Source: Bacteroidota bacterium
GTDB taxonomy: Bacteria > Bacteroidota > Ignavibacteria > UBA10030 > UBA6906
Reading direction: 5' to 3'
DNA length: 10,517 nucleotides
Assembly (NCBI GenBank): GCA_003541875.1
Contig: DPLS01000315.1
Location: forward strand, 1 to 10,517
Shown here: positions 1 to 7,470 of the stretch, in pieces
Layout of the letters: the number at the start of each line of letters is the position of its first letter
Numbering within the stretch: position 1 is the stretch's first letter
Position numbers and translations under genes: made by a program
Notes under the pieces: generated by a model
Databases searched by the model: none
What the model saw: only the letters and a program-made list of their open reading frames with translations
Told to the model about the DNA's origin: nothing

Positions 1-252
1 CCATGGATATGTTGACGATTTGAACCATCAATCATCCCAACCAGATTGTGTATGGAGTTCTCTTGGAAAGGGAAAACGCATCTCGAACTGAAACTTGAGG
101 AGTGGAACCGCCATTCCAAACGTTCCTATGACCGGTTGTAGTACTTAGAGTGCTTGGATGATACAAAAAAACAGCGTGACAATCAAAGAAAGGAACCACC
201 ACATCGACCATGCGGAAGCAAGACTGTATTTTGAGGATCGAATTCAGTATCC
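1..252. other. Upstream region with no supportable gene
   Basis: All plus-strand frames here are short: one is open from base 2 to a TGA at 89-91, another from 16 to a TAG near 139. Either could be the last codons of a gene that begins outside the window, but neither tail is recognisable. A minus-strand reading frame crosses the region and runs antisense into the start of ispE; its composition (Ser/Thr/Arg-rich, no motif) does not look like a real protein. An A-rich stretch lies near 165-195. I could not find a convincing promoter or terminator. Confidence 0.4.
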
Positions 253-1155
253 TTGAACCCAAGCAGCGCATCAACCACTTCTTCCGCTTGTGTTGAATTG
301 CCATCATTCCGCGCATACGCCAAGATAAATCTGGGGCTGTTTGTCATCGACAAGCGCCGTGACGGCTTCCACAATATCAAGACGGTGTTTCACCGGGTCA
401 ATCCTTTTGATGAGATTTCTTTTGATGCGTCTCCGCAGATCGGCGTAGTTAGCACGTCAAGTGTGGTGCCCAGCGACGAGCGCAACATTTGTTACCAAGC
501 TGCATCGCTACTGGCAAAGCATCTGAATGTCACCAAAGGTGTGATGATTTCCATCCAAAAAAACATTCCTGTCGGTGCCGGCTTGGGTGGGGGAAGCTCA
601 GATGCTGCGACTGTCCTGCTTCACCTCCCCGGCTTCTGGGCACGCACGGTCAGCAGCACTCAACTCCAATCCTTGGCTCTGCAGCTTGGTTCCGATGTTC
701 CATACTTCTTGAATCAAGGGTCCGCTCTGGCGAAAGGGCGAGGCGAGGTGCTCGAGTACTTCACGCTCGATGTGCCTTTCACTATTCTATTGTGCAATCC
801 TGGAATCCACATCTCCACGGCGTGGGCATATCAGCACGTGACGCCGCGCCAGCAGGATATCGACTTGAAGAACCTCATGGTTCGTGGAATGAGGGATACT
901 CCTCTGCTGGCTGCACTTGCAAATGATTTTGAAGAGCCTGTGTTTCAAGAGTACCCCATGATTAGAGAGGTGAAAGAATCAATGCTCCAAGCAGGCGCCA
1001 TCTTCAGCTCGATGTCCGGCAGCGGGTCGACGGTCTATGGACTGTTCAGTGATGCTCAGAAAGCAGACAAGGCCGCCGGAATCCTCGACTCACGTGGATG
1101 GAAAACGTATCTCACGGATCCGCGTTTCTCCCCTCTCGAACCTGAGCCTCTCTAG
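253..1155 (+). CDS. ispE: 4-diphosphocytidyl-2-C-methyl-D-erythritol kinase (IspE)
   Basis: This is a GHMP-superfamily kinase that phosphorylates the 2-hydroxyl of CDP-methylerythritol with ATP, the fourth step of the cytosolic MEP (non-mevalonate) isoprenoid pathway. The 300-residue product has the expected order. AYAKINLGL (residues 21-29) carries the catalytic Lys24. The glycine-rich ATP loop GAGLGGGSSDAA lies at 108-119. GSDVPYF (146-152) carries the catalytic Asp148. The third GHMP motif MSGSGSTVYGLF lies at 254-265. Length is slightly above the usual 280-290 residues because of a poorly conserved first 18 residues. The frame is closed by a TGA at 232-234 and contains no ATG near the conserved start, so the gene must begin at a TTG: either 253, with GAGG about 15 bases upstream, or 298, giving a product 15 residues shorter. 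It precedes the receptor gene by 68 bases. Function is very secure; the exact start is not. Confidence 0.96.
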   Translation: MNPSSASTTSSACVELPSFRAYAKINLGLFVIDKRRDGFHNIKTVFHRVNPFDEISFDASPQIGVVSTSSVVPSDERNICYQAASLLAKHLNVTKGVMISIQKNIPVGAGLGGGSSDAATVLLHLPGFWARTVSSTQLQSLALQLGSDVPYFLNQGSALAKGRGEVLEYFTLDVPFTILLCNPGIHISTAWAYQHVTPRQQDIDLKNLMVRGMRDTPLLAALANDFEEPVFQEYPMIREVKESMLQAGAIFSSMSGSGSTVYGLFSDAQKADKAAGILDSRGWKTYLTDPRFSPLEPEPL

Positions 1156-1167
1156 ACGCAAGTTTCC

Positions 1168-1196
1168 TTGCATATCCTCTTCTTTCTGGATATATT
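1168..1196 (+). promoter_or_regulatory. Candidate sigma70-type promoter before the receptor gene
   Basis: In the gap after ispE there is a TATATT hexamer (1191-1196, 5 of 6 matches to TATAAT). It stands 17 bases downstream of TTGCAT (1168-1173, 3 of 6 matches to TTGACA). A transcript would begin near 1203, leaving a short leader before the TTG at 1224 with AGGA at 1215-1218. The -35 is weak, and Bacteroidota-type promoters differ from this consensus, so this is only a suggestion that the receptor unit may be transcribed separately from ispE. Confidence 0.22.
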
Positions 1197-1223
1197 TTTC
1201 ACGACTCAACAGCCAGGAATGCT

Positions 1224-3332
1224 TTGCCGAACGCCCTCACGTTGTTTACCTTAGCTATCAGTTTCCTGCCCACAGTTGTGGCCCTCAACCAGGCAACAGC
1301 TCAGCCTTCCTCCAGAGTGCCTGTCGCTGTTGATTCATCGCGACAGATTGACACCACGATTCACGCACATGCAGATTCTCTTGCACAGGGGGCAGTGCAA
1401 TCTGGCGATACGCTCGGGAAAAATGGTTCTGCCACATTGGATTCCACAGCAATAGACACGCTTGGTCGAATGAGCACCCCATCACTCGTGGGAACCTACG
1501 ACCACTCACTTGAGAAAAGCAAGGTGCTCACCAAGAACGATTTGCATTGGCTGGGATACCAGTACCTTGGTGGAATATTGGAATCGGTGCCGGGTACGTA
1601 CGTCCGAGATCAGAACAGTGTCGGTCAGTACAACCAACTTAACATTGGTGGGGTGGACTGGCGTGGCATTGCAATCACCATGGATGGCCGACTCCTGAAC
1701 GATCCTGCTTCGGGGATATTCAATCTCTTCCATTTCACTACAGAATATGCAGATCGCATTGAGGTCATCACCGGCCCGAGGGCTTTCATCTACGCACTGA
1801 ACAGCACGGGCGGCGCTATCAACCTGCTCACGAAGAACTACAACAGCAACAGGCCGTACACGAAGGTCAACTACTCGGAAACAGCATATAACGCCGTGTA
1901 CAGCGACGGCACATTTAGCCAGAACATCTCCCGCAAATTGAATTTTACATTCGGCTTCCAGCATCAGGGCACGGATGGCAGGTTCCCAAACAGCGCACAC
2001 GATGCGTGGAACGGCCGGATCAAAGTCCGGTACAACTTCTCGAAGGACTTCAACATCATCCTCTCTGAATATCATACTTCGACGTCAACGCAACTCAACG
2101 GGGGCGTCAATTATATGCTTGCCGGACCACCTTCAGGAATTACGCTGTACCCGCCGAAGATAATCAAGAATCTAGATGCATCCGAGAAGATCACCCGGAA
2201 CGATGTCGATCTGTCATTCGTCGGGACTTTTCTGGGGGACACGGCGAATGTGTCCATGCTGACGGTCTACTACTCCCATTCCATCCGGGAGTATCGCGAT
2301 AGTGAAGACCCGTTGCAACAGAGTACAAATGGAGTTCACATAGAATCGGATCACATCACGTCATGGATGGGTGCCCGATTCGCGCAGAACTTCGACACAG
2401 AATTCCAGCAGTTCAACCTGGGCGGAAACATCGAGCTTCGGCAGATAGAGGCAAGTCCAAACCTCGGCCACCGGCGAAATGTTATCGGAAGTGTATGGGC
2501 AAAAGAGGAACTGCTTCTTTCGGATCGAACGACAGTTGCGGCATTTGGAAGGTACGATCGATACTTGAAGAAGAGCTACGCCGGAATCGGCGGAGATGCA
2601 AAGGCCATGTTGAGTGATGACCTCTCTGTCTTCGCCGGCGCTTCCCTTTCGAGAAGAATGCCGACATACCAAGAGTTGTACTGGACAGATTCCACCGTCA
2701 CTCGATCCACGCCGATCAAAACCGAGAAACATCTGCAAGTCGAAGCGGGAACACAAGTGAAGTTATCTGAGAACTCGTTTGTCCGTGCAAGCTACTTCCA
2801 TCGGACCATTGAAGATGCCATCCAGATAATACCATACCAGACTCAGGTTGCCTCCCCATTCCCCACCCTCGAGTTCACTACCCAGCCGAAGATCATCATG
2901 AACGGCTTCGAGGTCAAGCTTGGAGTGCGGTTCTGGGTTTTGTACCTTGAGGGCGTCGGGACCTACCTGGTGCAAACTTCGGATGGAATCAATACCCAAC
3001 TCTTCCCGCGAGCATGGGCAAATGGAGGGATCTACTACTGGAACACACTTTTTCAGAACAAGCTCGAATTGAAGGTTGGTTTTAGGGGGAGATACCAATC
3101 TTCACTCTGGGGTGCAGAGTTCAATCCGGAAGTCCTTGCATATGTCCCGAACACGACCGCCGCACTTGGTCAGGCAGGTTCGGGTGACTTTTTCATTGGA
3201 GCTCACATAGGCGACGCCTACATACAACTGATTTGGGGAAACTTGACGAGCGTGCAATACTACTCGACTCCATTCTACCCCATCCTGGAACGGGCACTTA
3301 GAATCGGGGTTTCGTGGGAGTTTCTGGATTGA
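1224..3332 (+). CDS. TonB-dependent outer-membrane receptor
   Basis: This is an outer-membrane beta-barrel protein with an N-terminal plug, of the kind that takes up siderophores, vitamins or glycans using TonB/ExbBD energy. The 702-residue product starts with a hydrophobic signal-like segment (residues 5-21, followed by AXA-type residues near 25-27). A Ser/Thr/Asp-rich linker follows (about 28-95), then a plug domain at about 100-205. The plug contains the family hallmark around residues 183-204: GPRAFIYALNSTGG followed by AINLLTK. The rest alternates polar and aromatic residues as expected for a roughly 490-residue barrel and ends SWEFLD. I see no carboxypeptidase-regulatory domain as in SusC-type receptors and no clear TonB box. 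There is no in-frame ATG, GTG or TTG upstream to the ispE stop, so TTG 1224, with AGGA 5 bases upstream, is the likely start. The last codons overlap the next gene. Substrate is unknown; the small barrel resembles vitamin or metal receptors more than glycan receptors. Confidence 0.88.
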   Translation: MPNALTLFTLAISFLPTVVALNQATAQPSSRVPVAVDSSRQIDTTIHAHADSLAQGAVQSGDTLGKNGSATLDSTAIDTLGRMSTPSLVGTYDHSLEKSKVLTKNDLHWLGYQYLGGILESVPGTYVRDQNSVGQYNQLNIGGVDWRGIAITMDGRLLNDPASGIFNLFHFTTEYADRIEVITGPRAFIYALNSTGGAINLLTKNYNSNRPYTKVNYSETAYNAVYSDGTFSQNISRKLNFTFGFQHQGTDGRFPNSAHDAWNGRIKVRYNFSKDFNIILSEYHTSTSTQLNGGVNYMLAGPPSGITLYPPKIIKNLDASEKITRNDVDLSFVGTFLGDTANVSMLTVYYSHSIREYRDSEDPLQQSTNGVHIESDHITSWMGARFAQNFDTEFQQFNLGGNIELRQIEASPNLGHRRNVIGSVWAKEELLLSDRTTVAAFGRYDRYLKKSYAGIGGDAKAMLSDDLSVFAGASLSRRMPTYQELYWTDSTVTRSTPIKTEKHLQVEAGTQVKLSENSFVRASYFHRTIEDAIQIIPYQTQVASPFPTLEFTTQPKIIMNGFEVKLGVRFWVLYLEGVGTYLVQTSDGINTQLFPRAWANGGIYYWNTLFQNKLELKVGFRGRYQSSLWGAEFNPEVLAYVPNTTAALGQAGSGDFFIGAHIGDAYIQLIWGNLTSVQYYSTPFYPILERALRIGVSWEFLD

Positions 3333-3895
3333 ACGAGAGGATAGAACAGGTTGTCACCGTCTTCGGCAGTTCTCGACCACGGGAAGGAGAACCCGAATAC
3401 CTTTTAGCTTACGAGGTTGGAAGAGAACTCGCGAAGGCTGGATTTGTCGTGTGCAATGGCGGGTATGCAGGAATCATGGAGGGATCAGCTCGAGGGGCCA
3501 AGGATACGGGCGGCAAAACGATTGGTATCATCGCTGAAGTGTTTGAATCGAAGAAGGCCAACAAATGGATCGACACTACCGATACTGCCAAGACGCTGAT
3601 CGATCGGATGATGGAATTGATTTCTCGCGGAGATGCCTACATTGTTCTGAAGGGTGGCACAGGAACACTGCTGGAATTTGCCGCGGTGTGGGAGTTCATG
3701 AACAAATCGCTGATGAAAAAGAAACCGATTATCTTGGTTGGAGATTTCTGGGCCGGAGTTGTGGATACACTCAAAGAGGAATTGGCTTGGGAGGGGCTGG
3801 AGCAATGCACGAAGTATGTTGAGGTTGTCGCAACTGCATCAGACGCAGTACGGATGATCAAGCACCGACTTGCAACCGGAGAACACCCAAAATGA
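3329..3895 (+). CDS. LOG/SLOG-family nucleotide-binding protein (TIGR00725/lysine-decarboxylase-like fold)
   Basis: This is a Rossmann-like protein of the LOG family, whose characterised members hydrolyse the ribose-base bond of nucleoside monophosphates such as AMP or cytokinin ribotides. Counting from TTG 3329 (188 residues), TVFGSSRP lies at 10-17, NGGYAGIMEG at 43-52 (nucleotide loop) and KGGTGTLLE at 108-116. The last of these is the PGGxGTxxE signature with Lys instead of Pro and with the catalytic Glu116 kept. An Arg in DRMMELISRGDAYIVL precedes it, as in the family. I prefer TTG 3329 because GGGAG (3316-3320) sits 8 bases upstream; a GTG at 3314 would add 5 residues. The TTG overlaps the receptor's TGA, and the gene's own stop overlaps the methyltransferase ATG, so it appears translationally coupled on both sides. 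Family is secure; enzymatic activity and substrate are not. It could be a phosphoribohydrolase or a nucleotide sensor. Confidence 0.85.
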   Translation: MNERIEQVVTVFGSSRPREGEPEYLLAYEVGRELAKAGFVVCNGGYAGIMEGSARGAKDTGGKTIGIIAEVFESKKANKWIDTTDTAKTLIDRMMELISRGDAYIVLKGGTGTLLEFAAVWEFMNKSLMKKKPIILVGDFWAGVVDTLKEELAWEGLEQCTKYVEVVATASDAVRMIKHRLATGEHPK

Positions 3896-4875
3896 ATTGG
3901 AAACAGAAGGCGATGATCCAGAAGTTCATTGCCATGCTACCTTCCAAGCTCAGCTATGCGGTACATTACCAATTCCAGCGGTGGTTTGGCGGATTGCGAA
4001 CGGTTGATCCAACACAAGAACACCTGGTCGGAGCAATCACGATCGCCAATTACATCACAAGACATGGCGGGACGATTGACTCCAAGACATTTCTGGAACT
4101 CGGCCCTGGCCGACGCGTGAACCTCCCCATCGCCCTCTGGCTCTGCGGGGCTTCACGAATCATCACGGTTGACATCAACCCGTATCTCAAGTCCAAGGTT
4201 GTGTTTGAGAATATTGCATACCTGCAGAAGAATGAGAAGAGAGTTGCGTCAATCCTCGGAGAGTATGCTTCACGCCCGATCTTCCGTGAACGGTTCCAGC
4301 AACTACTGCATGCCCCATGCAATCTGCAAGCACTTCTGAAGATGCTCAACATCGAGTACCTTGCCCCTGCTGATGCCACACATTTGGATCTGCCGGGCGA
4401 AAGCGTCGACTACTATCTCTCGTACAACGTGCTGGAGTATATCCCGCCCGAAGTACTGAAGCACATCTTGCTGGAAGGGAGGAGAATCCTGAGACCGGGT
4501 GGACTACATGTCCATTCTCTTGATTTTTCAGATTGGTTCGCGGTCTCGGACCATTCCATCTCTGGAATCCATTTCTTGCAGTTCAATGAGGAGGAATGGA
4601 AGTACTATGCGGGCAACCGGTACATGTATCAAAACAGACTGAGGGTCGACGACTATGTTAGGGCGCTCGAGGAATCGGGGTTGAACAGTCTTATTGTTGA
4701 CTCGGTTATTGATCAACGAGCCTTGCAGGATCTGAAGTCGGGGTTTCGCCTCGACGAGCAGTTCAGAGGCAAGTCTCCTGAGACAAACGCAACCAGCAGG
4801 GCATGGATTGTGGCCGCCAGGAAGGGCGATGAGCAGACTCTCACAACGACATCCGTGGCACTGGCCTGCTCTTGA
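3892..4875 (+). CDS. Class I SAM-dependent methyltransferase
   Basis: This 327-residue protein has the Rossmann methyltransferase core. Motif I, FLELGPG, lies at 67-73, and strand beta2 ends in the ribose-binding acidic residue of TVDINPY (Asp94). ADATHLDLP (160-168) is the adenine-contacting segment, YLSYNVLEYIPP (175-186) is the motif IV region, and LRPGG (200-204) is the usual post-motif of the Methyltransf_11/23 type. About 65 residues lie between Asp94 and the ADATHLDLP segment, longer than is usual, and look helical. The N-terminal 60 residues are amphipathic and unassigned. The ATG overlaps the upstream TGA (ATGA), with GGAG at 3878-3881 ten bases away. The neighbouring glycosyltransferase and toroid protein suggest a surface-glycan or lipid-linked sugar substrate, but this is inference from context only. 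It converges on the glycosyltransferase with 66 bases between stops, where no strong hairpin terminator is visible. Confidence 0.88.
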   Translation: MNWKQKAMIQKFIAMLPSKLSYAVHYQFQRWFGGLRTVDPTQEHLVGAITIANYITRHGGTIDSKTFLELGPGRRVNLPIALWLCGASRIITVDINPYLKSKVVFENIAYLQKNEKRVASILGEYASRPIFRERFQQLLHAPCNLQALLKMLNIEYLAPADATHLDLPGESVDYYLSYNVLEYIPPEVLKHILLEGRRILRPGGLHVHSLDFSDWFAVSDHSISGIHFLQFNEEEWKYYAGNRYMYQNRLRVDDYVRALEESGLNSLIVDSVIDQRALQDLKSGFRLDEQFRGKSPETNATSRAWIVAARKGDEQTLTTTSVALACS

Positions 4876-4941
4876 ATCTGAAAGTGGAAGAGACAACTTA
4901 GGGGAGATAGGGCGTGTAGGACTACAGCGTGTGGGCAAAAC

Positions 4942-6183
4942 TCACGAGGTCGTACGAACACCAAGCGCCATTAGCTCATGATAGTACTTGGGAATCACGT
5001 TGTTCCTGGCAAAACGCTCCTCAACAAACGCTCTCCCATTTTTTCCTAACGTAGCGATGAGTTCTCGATTACGGTGGAAGGTCAAGACCCTATCAACAAG
5101 TTCGTCAGGAGAACCCGGCTCCGCAAAGACGCCGCAGTTCGCTTGCTCAACGATGGACCGGGCCTCACCGTCAACACAGAGGATGACGGGGATTTCAGCG
5201 GCCATGCTCTCGTACAATTTCGAAGGAATAGTAATCCTGAAGAGGTCAACCTTCACAAGCGGGATAATCATCACATCGATAAGCGATATATAGTTCACAA
5301 TCTCTTCGCGTGACACCGGAGGAAGCAAGTGGATATTACTAAGCCCCAAGTCCCGAATTTCTCGTTCTATCCGCGAAGATTCCACCCCGTCTCCGACAAT
5401 GACGTATGCAATCTCCTTGATGTGGCGAGTACGATGAGCAGCATCCACAACCACATTCAGCCCTTGCGCAACACCGATATTCCCGACGTAGCCGAAGATC
5501 AGCCTATCCGTAAGACCCAGACTCTGGACAAGTCCGAGGTCCTTCTCCCTCTTCTGAACGAAACAGGTATCAACAAAGTTCGGAACGTAAGTGATACAGG
5601 TACCGTTCTTGTTGTTATTACGGAACTGCTCGAGAGTCTCCTTTGTCACGAGATTGATGCCATCGCAGTGATGATAGATCCACCGCTCGAGTCCCTGTGA
5701 GAATCGAATGGCAAAGGTATTCTTCAATATCCCAAGCTGGACGGCAGACTCCGGCCACAGGTCGCCAATATCGAGAATGAACTTTGCAGATTTGAATCTC
5801 TTCGCAAGAACCCCGGTGATGCCGGTAAAGAGTGGCGGAGATATCGCAAGAAGGATGTCGATACGCCTAATTTTCAGGAGCACCAGCAGGGTCGATGAGA
5901 TCGTGAAGGACAGGTAATACAGCAATCGCATCAAGAAGTTGCCTCTGTCACTTGGGATCACAAAGGTGCGGTAGATGGTGAGATTGTTGACCTGCTGTTT
6001 CTCGTACGGTTTGAACCGGAAGCGAGCATGTTTCTTATGGATGAGGTAACTTGGAAATGCGGTCACAACAGTAACCTCCACCCCTAAGGCAGATAGCTCT
6101 TCGGCAAAGCCGAAACTCCGATGGGCTCCCCCACCGATTTCGGGAGGAAAGTACTGGGTTACTATGACGGCGTTCTTCTTCAT
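4942..6183 (-). CDS. Family 4 glycosyltransferase, WcaI/WbuB-like
   Basis: This is a GT-B fold retaining glycosyltransferase predicted to transfer a sugar from a nucleotide donor onto a lipid-linked or surface glycan at the inner face of the cytoplasmic membrane. The 413-residue product begins with VTQYFPPEIGGGAHR (8-22), the acceptor-side loop typical of the WcaI/WbuB group. Its N-terminal domain spans about 1-200 and includes DIGDLWPES (138-146). The C-terminal Glycos_transf_1 domain starts at IFGYVGNIG (229-237), with VIVGDG (261-266) and PSKLYESMAAEIPVI (320-334) forming the donor site. Hydrophobic stretches at about 84-102 and 109-126 suggest membrane association. The first Glu of the classic EX7E motif is absent, as is common in this subgroup. 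The ATG at 6183 has no strong Shine-Dalgarno sequence. It is divergent from the toroid gene and shares a 58-base intergenic region with it. The sugar and acceptor cannot be read from sequence. Confidence 0.93.
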   Translation of the reverse strand: MKKNAVIVTQYFPPEIGGGAHRSFGFAEELSALGVEVTVVTAFPSYLIHKKHARFRFKPYEKQQVNNLTIYRTFVIPSDRGNFLMRLLYYLSFTISSTLLVLLKIRRIDILLAISPPLFTGITGVLAKRFKSAKFILDIGDLWPESAVQLGILKNTFAIRFSQGLERWIYHHCDGINLVTKETLEQFRNNNKNGTCITYVPNFVDTCFVQKREKDLGLVQSLGLTDRLIFGYVGNIGVAQGLNVVVDAAHRTRHIKEIAYVIVGDGVESSRIEREIRDLGLSNIHLLPPVSREEIVNYISLIDVMIIPLVKVDLFRITIPSKLYESMAAEIPVILCVDGEARSIVEQANCGVFAEPGSPDELVDRVLTFHRNRELIATLGKNGRAFVEERFARNNVIPKYYHELMALGVRTTS

Positions 6184-6207
6184 GAATCAGTCACATAGAG
6201 GAGAATC

Positions 6208-6233
6208 AGCATAGACGCACATTGATCTATGCT
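6208..6233. promoter_or_regulatory. 8-bp perfect inverted repeat in divergent intergenic region (possible operator or leader hairpin)
   Basis: AGCATAGA (6208-6215) and TCTATGCT (6226-6233) are exact reverse complements separated by 10 bases. They lie in the 58-base gap between the divergently transcribed glycosyltransferase and toroid-protein genes. The symmetry and two-turn half-site spacing suit a dimeric regulator controlling both genes. Alternatively, because the repeat ends 8 bases before the toroid gene's TTG, it could fold as an RNA hairpin over that gene's ribosome-binding region. The pairing is seen directly; the function is inference. Confidence 0.4.
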
Positions 6234-6241
6234 CCGATACT

Positions 6242-7432
6242 TTGGTAAACAAGACAGAACTCCAACTCATCCTCAAACACCTCCGAGGACATCGTGAGCC
6301 AGTATACTCCGATCAAGTGCACATGGATGCATCACTGGCATGGCTCATTCATGCGCAGGATCTTACCAGAACAGGGGGCGTTGCCGGATTCTATTCCCTC
6401 CTGAACGGTTGGCACGATGCTTATCCAGAAACGACAGGATACATCATACAAACCTTTATCGATCATTACAAGGAATGCAGAGACGAATCATTCCTTACTC
6501 GTGCACTGGCAATGGCTGATTGGGAGATCGCCATCCAACTTCCCAATGGAGGCGTGCGAGCCTTTTGTCTGAAAAGGGGTCTCAGCAACCGTCCGTTAGT
6601 TTTTGACACTGGACAAGTGTTATTGGGTTGGACTTCGCTCTACAGATACACCAAAGAGCCAAAGTACCTTGCCGCATCTTTACGAGCCGCCCACTGGCTA
6701 CTAGAAAACCAAGAAACAAACGGAACATGGACCAACTACATCTACCGGCAACACTGCGGCGCGTATCATAGTCGAGTAGCCTGGGCAATGTTGCAGGTTG
6801 CCAATGATTCAGAGCGCGATGATTTGCGCGATGGAGCCGTTGCCTTTCTGCAACAGGTACTGTCTCAACAGGGCACCTCTGGATTTTTCCCCAACACAGG
6901 TTTCAAACCTCGAAGCCATTACTTCACCCACGCGATCGCATACACACTCGAAGGGCTCATCGGCGCATCCCAGGAACTTTCGAATGCTCAATTGAGCAAA
7001 AGGCTCATGGGATCAGTACTCCTCACGTGCGAGCCATTGCTAGCTCAATACACCAGAACAAAGACGCTCTATGGAGAATATCAACCTGATTTCAGACCGA
7101 CCACAACACATTATCAGTGTGCCACGGGTACAGCGCAACTTGCATGGTGTTTCTTGAAAGTCTTTGAGTACTCACATGACCAGAGGTATTTGCATACTGC
7201 CCTCGCAATGATCGACGACGTCAAATCGATGCAGGTGCTGCGCACAGGGAACTCGTCGCTTGACGGCAGTATTCCGGGTTCGTACCCTTTATGGGGAAGG
7301 TATCAACGCTGGAGGCTCGTAACATGGGCCGCTAAATTCCTCTGCGACGCTCTCTTGGTGAAGAACGCGGCAACATCCACATCGCCACATACGAAACCAA
7401 ATGAGACTCTTCCTCGAAAGAAAATCGAATGA
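6242..7432 (+). CDS. Alpha/alpha-toroid exopolysaccharide-biosynthesis-type protein (VpsJ-like, prenyltransferase/squalene-cyclase-like fold)
   Basis: This 396-residue protein is built from repeated helical hairpins. Blocks such as SLAWLIHAQD (31-40), YPETTGYII (61-69), FDTGQVLLGW (121-130), YHSRVAWAM (175-183), HAIAYTLEGL (230-239) and CATGTAQLAW (293-302) each carry an aromatic/Gly/His pattern facing a central cavity. This layout is seen in alpha6 toroids, including VpsJ-like proteins of exopolysaccharide clusters and in GH88/GH105-type and epimerase families. I infer a role in modifying or trimming a surface polysaccharide; no catalytic residue can be named with certainty. There is no signal peptide. 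The frame is closed by a TAG at 6212, so the earliest usual start is TTG 6242, which lacks an obvious Shine-Dalgarno sequence. GTG 6317 or ATG 6323 would remove about 25 residues and begin just before the conserved DASLAWL segment. The C-terminal 25 residues are polar and low in structure. It forms a divergent pair with the glycosyltransferase. Confidence 0.8.
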   Translation: MVNKTELQLILKHLRGHREPVYSDQVHMDASLAWLIHAQDLTRTGGVAGFYSLLNGWHDAYPETTGYIIQTFIDHYKECRDESFLTRALAMADWEIAIQLPNGGVRAFCLKRGLSNRPLVFDTGQVLLGWTSLYRYTKEPKYLAASLRAAHWLLENQETNGTWTNYIYRQHCGAYHSRVAWAMLQVANDSERDDLRDGAVAFLQQVLSQQGTSGFFPNTGFKPRSHYFTHAIAYTLEGLIGASQELSNAQLSKRLMGSVLLTCEPLLAQYTRTKTLYGEYQPDFRPTTTHYQCATGTAQLAWCFLKVFEYSHDQRYLHTALAMIDDVKSMQVLRTGNSSLDGSIPGSYPLWGRYQRWRLVTWAAKFLCDALLVKNAATSTSPHTKPNETLPRKKIE

Positions 7433-7470
7433 GCCCCTGCACCCAAGAACATTATACACAAAAATAGTCG

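Noticed and set aside
32-316. 94-codon minus-strand open frame across the upstream region and ispE start
   Set aside because: It runs antisense into ispE, has no recognisable motif and a Ser/Thr/Arg-skewed composition; no ribosome site or partner gene supports it.
1158-1171. Small hairpin GCAAG-TTTC-CTTGC after ispE as a terminator
   Set aside because: The stem is only 5 bp, and it is followed by mixed pyrimidines rather than a T run; not enough for a terminator call.
1506-2075. 189-codon minus-strand open frame inside the receptor gene
   Set aside because: It lies entirely antisense to the plug and early barrel, whose family motifs are clear; its Cys/Val/Arg-rich product is typical of an antisense shadow.
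5180-5260. Loss of the first Glu of the EX7E motif in the glycosyltransferase as a sign of inactivation
   Set aside because: WcaI/WbuB-type family-4 enzymes commonly show PSKLYE-type sequence here without the first Glu; the rest of the donor site is intact.
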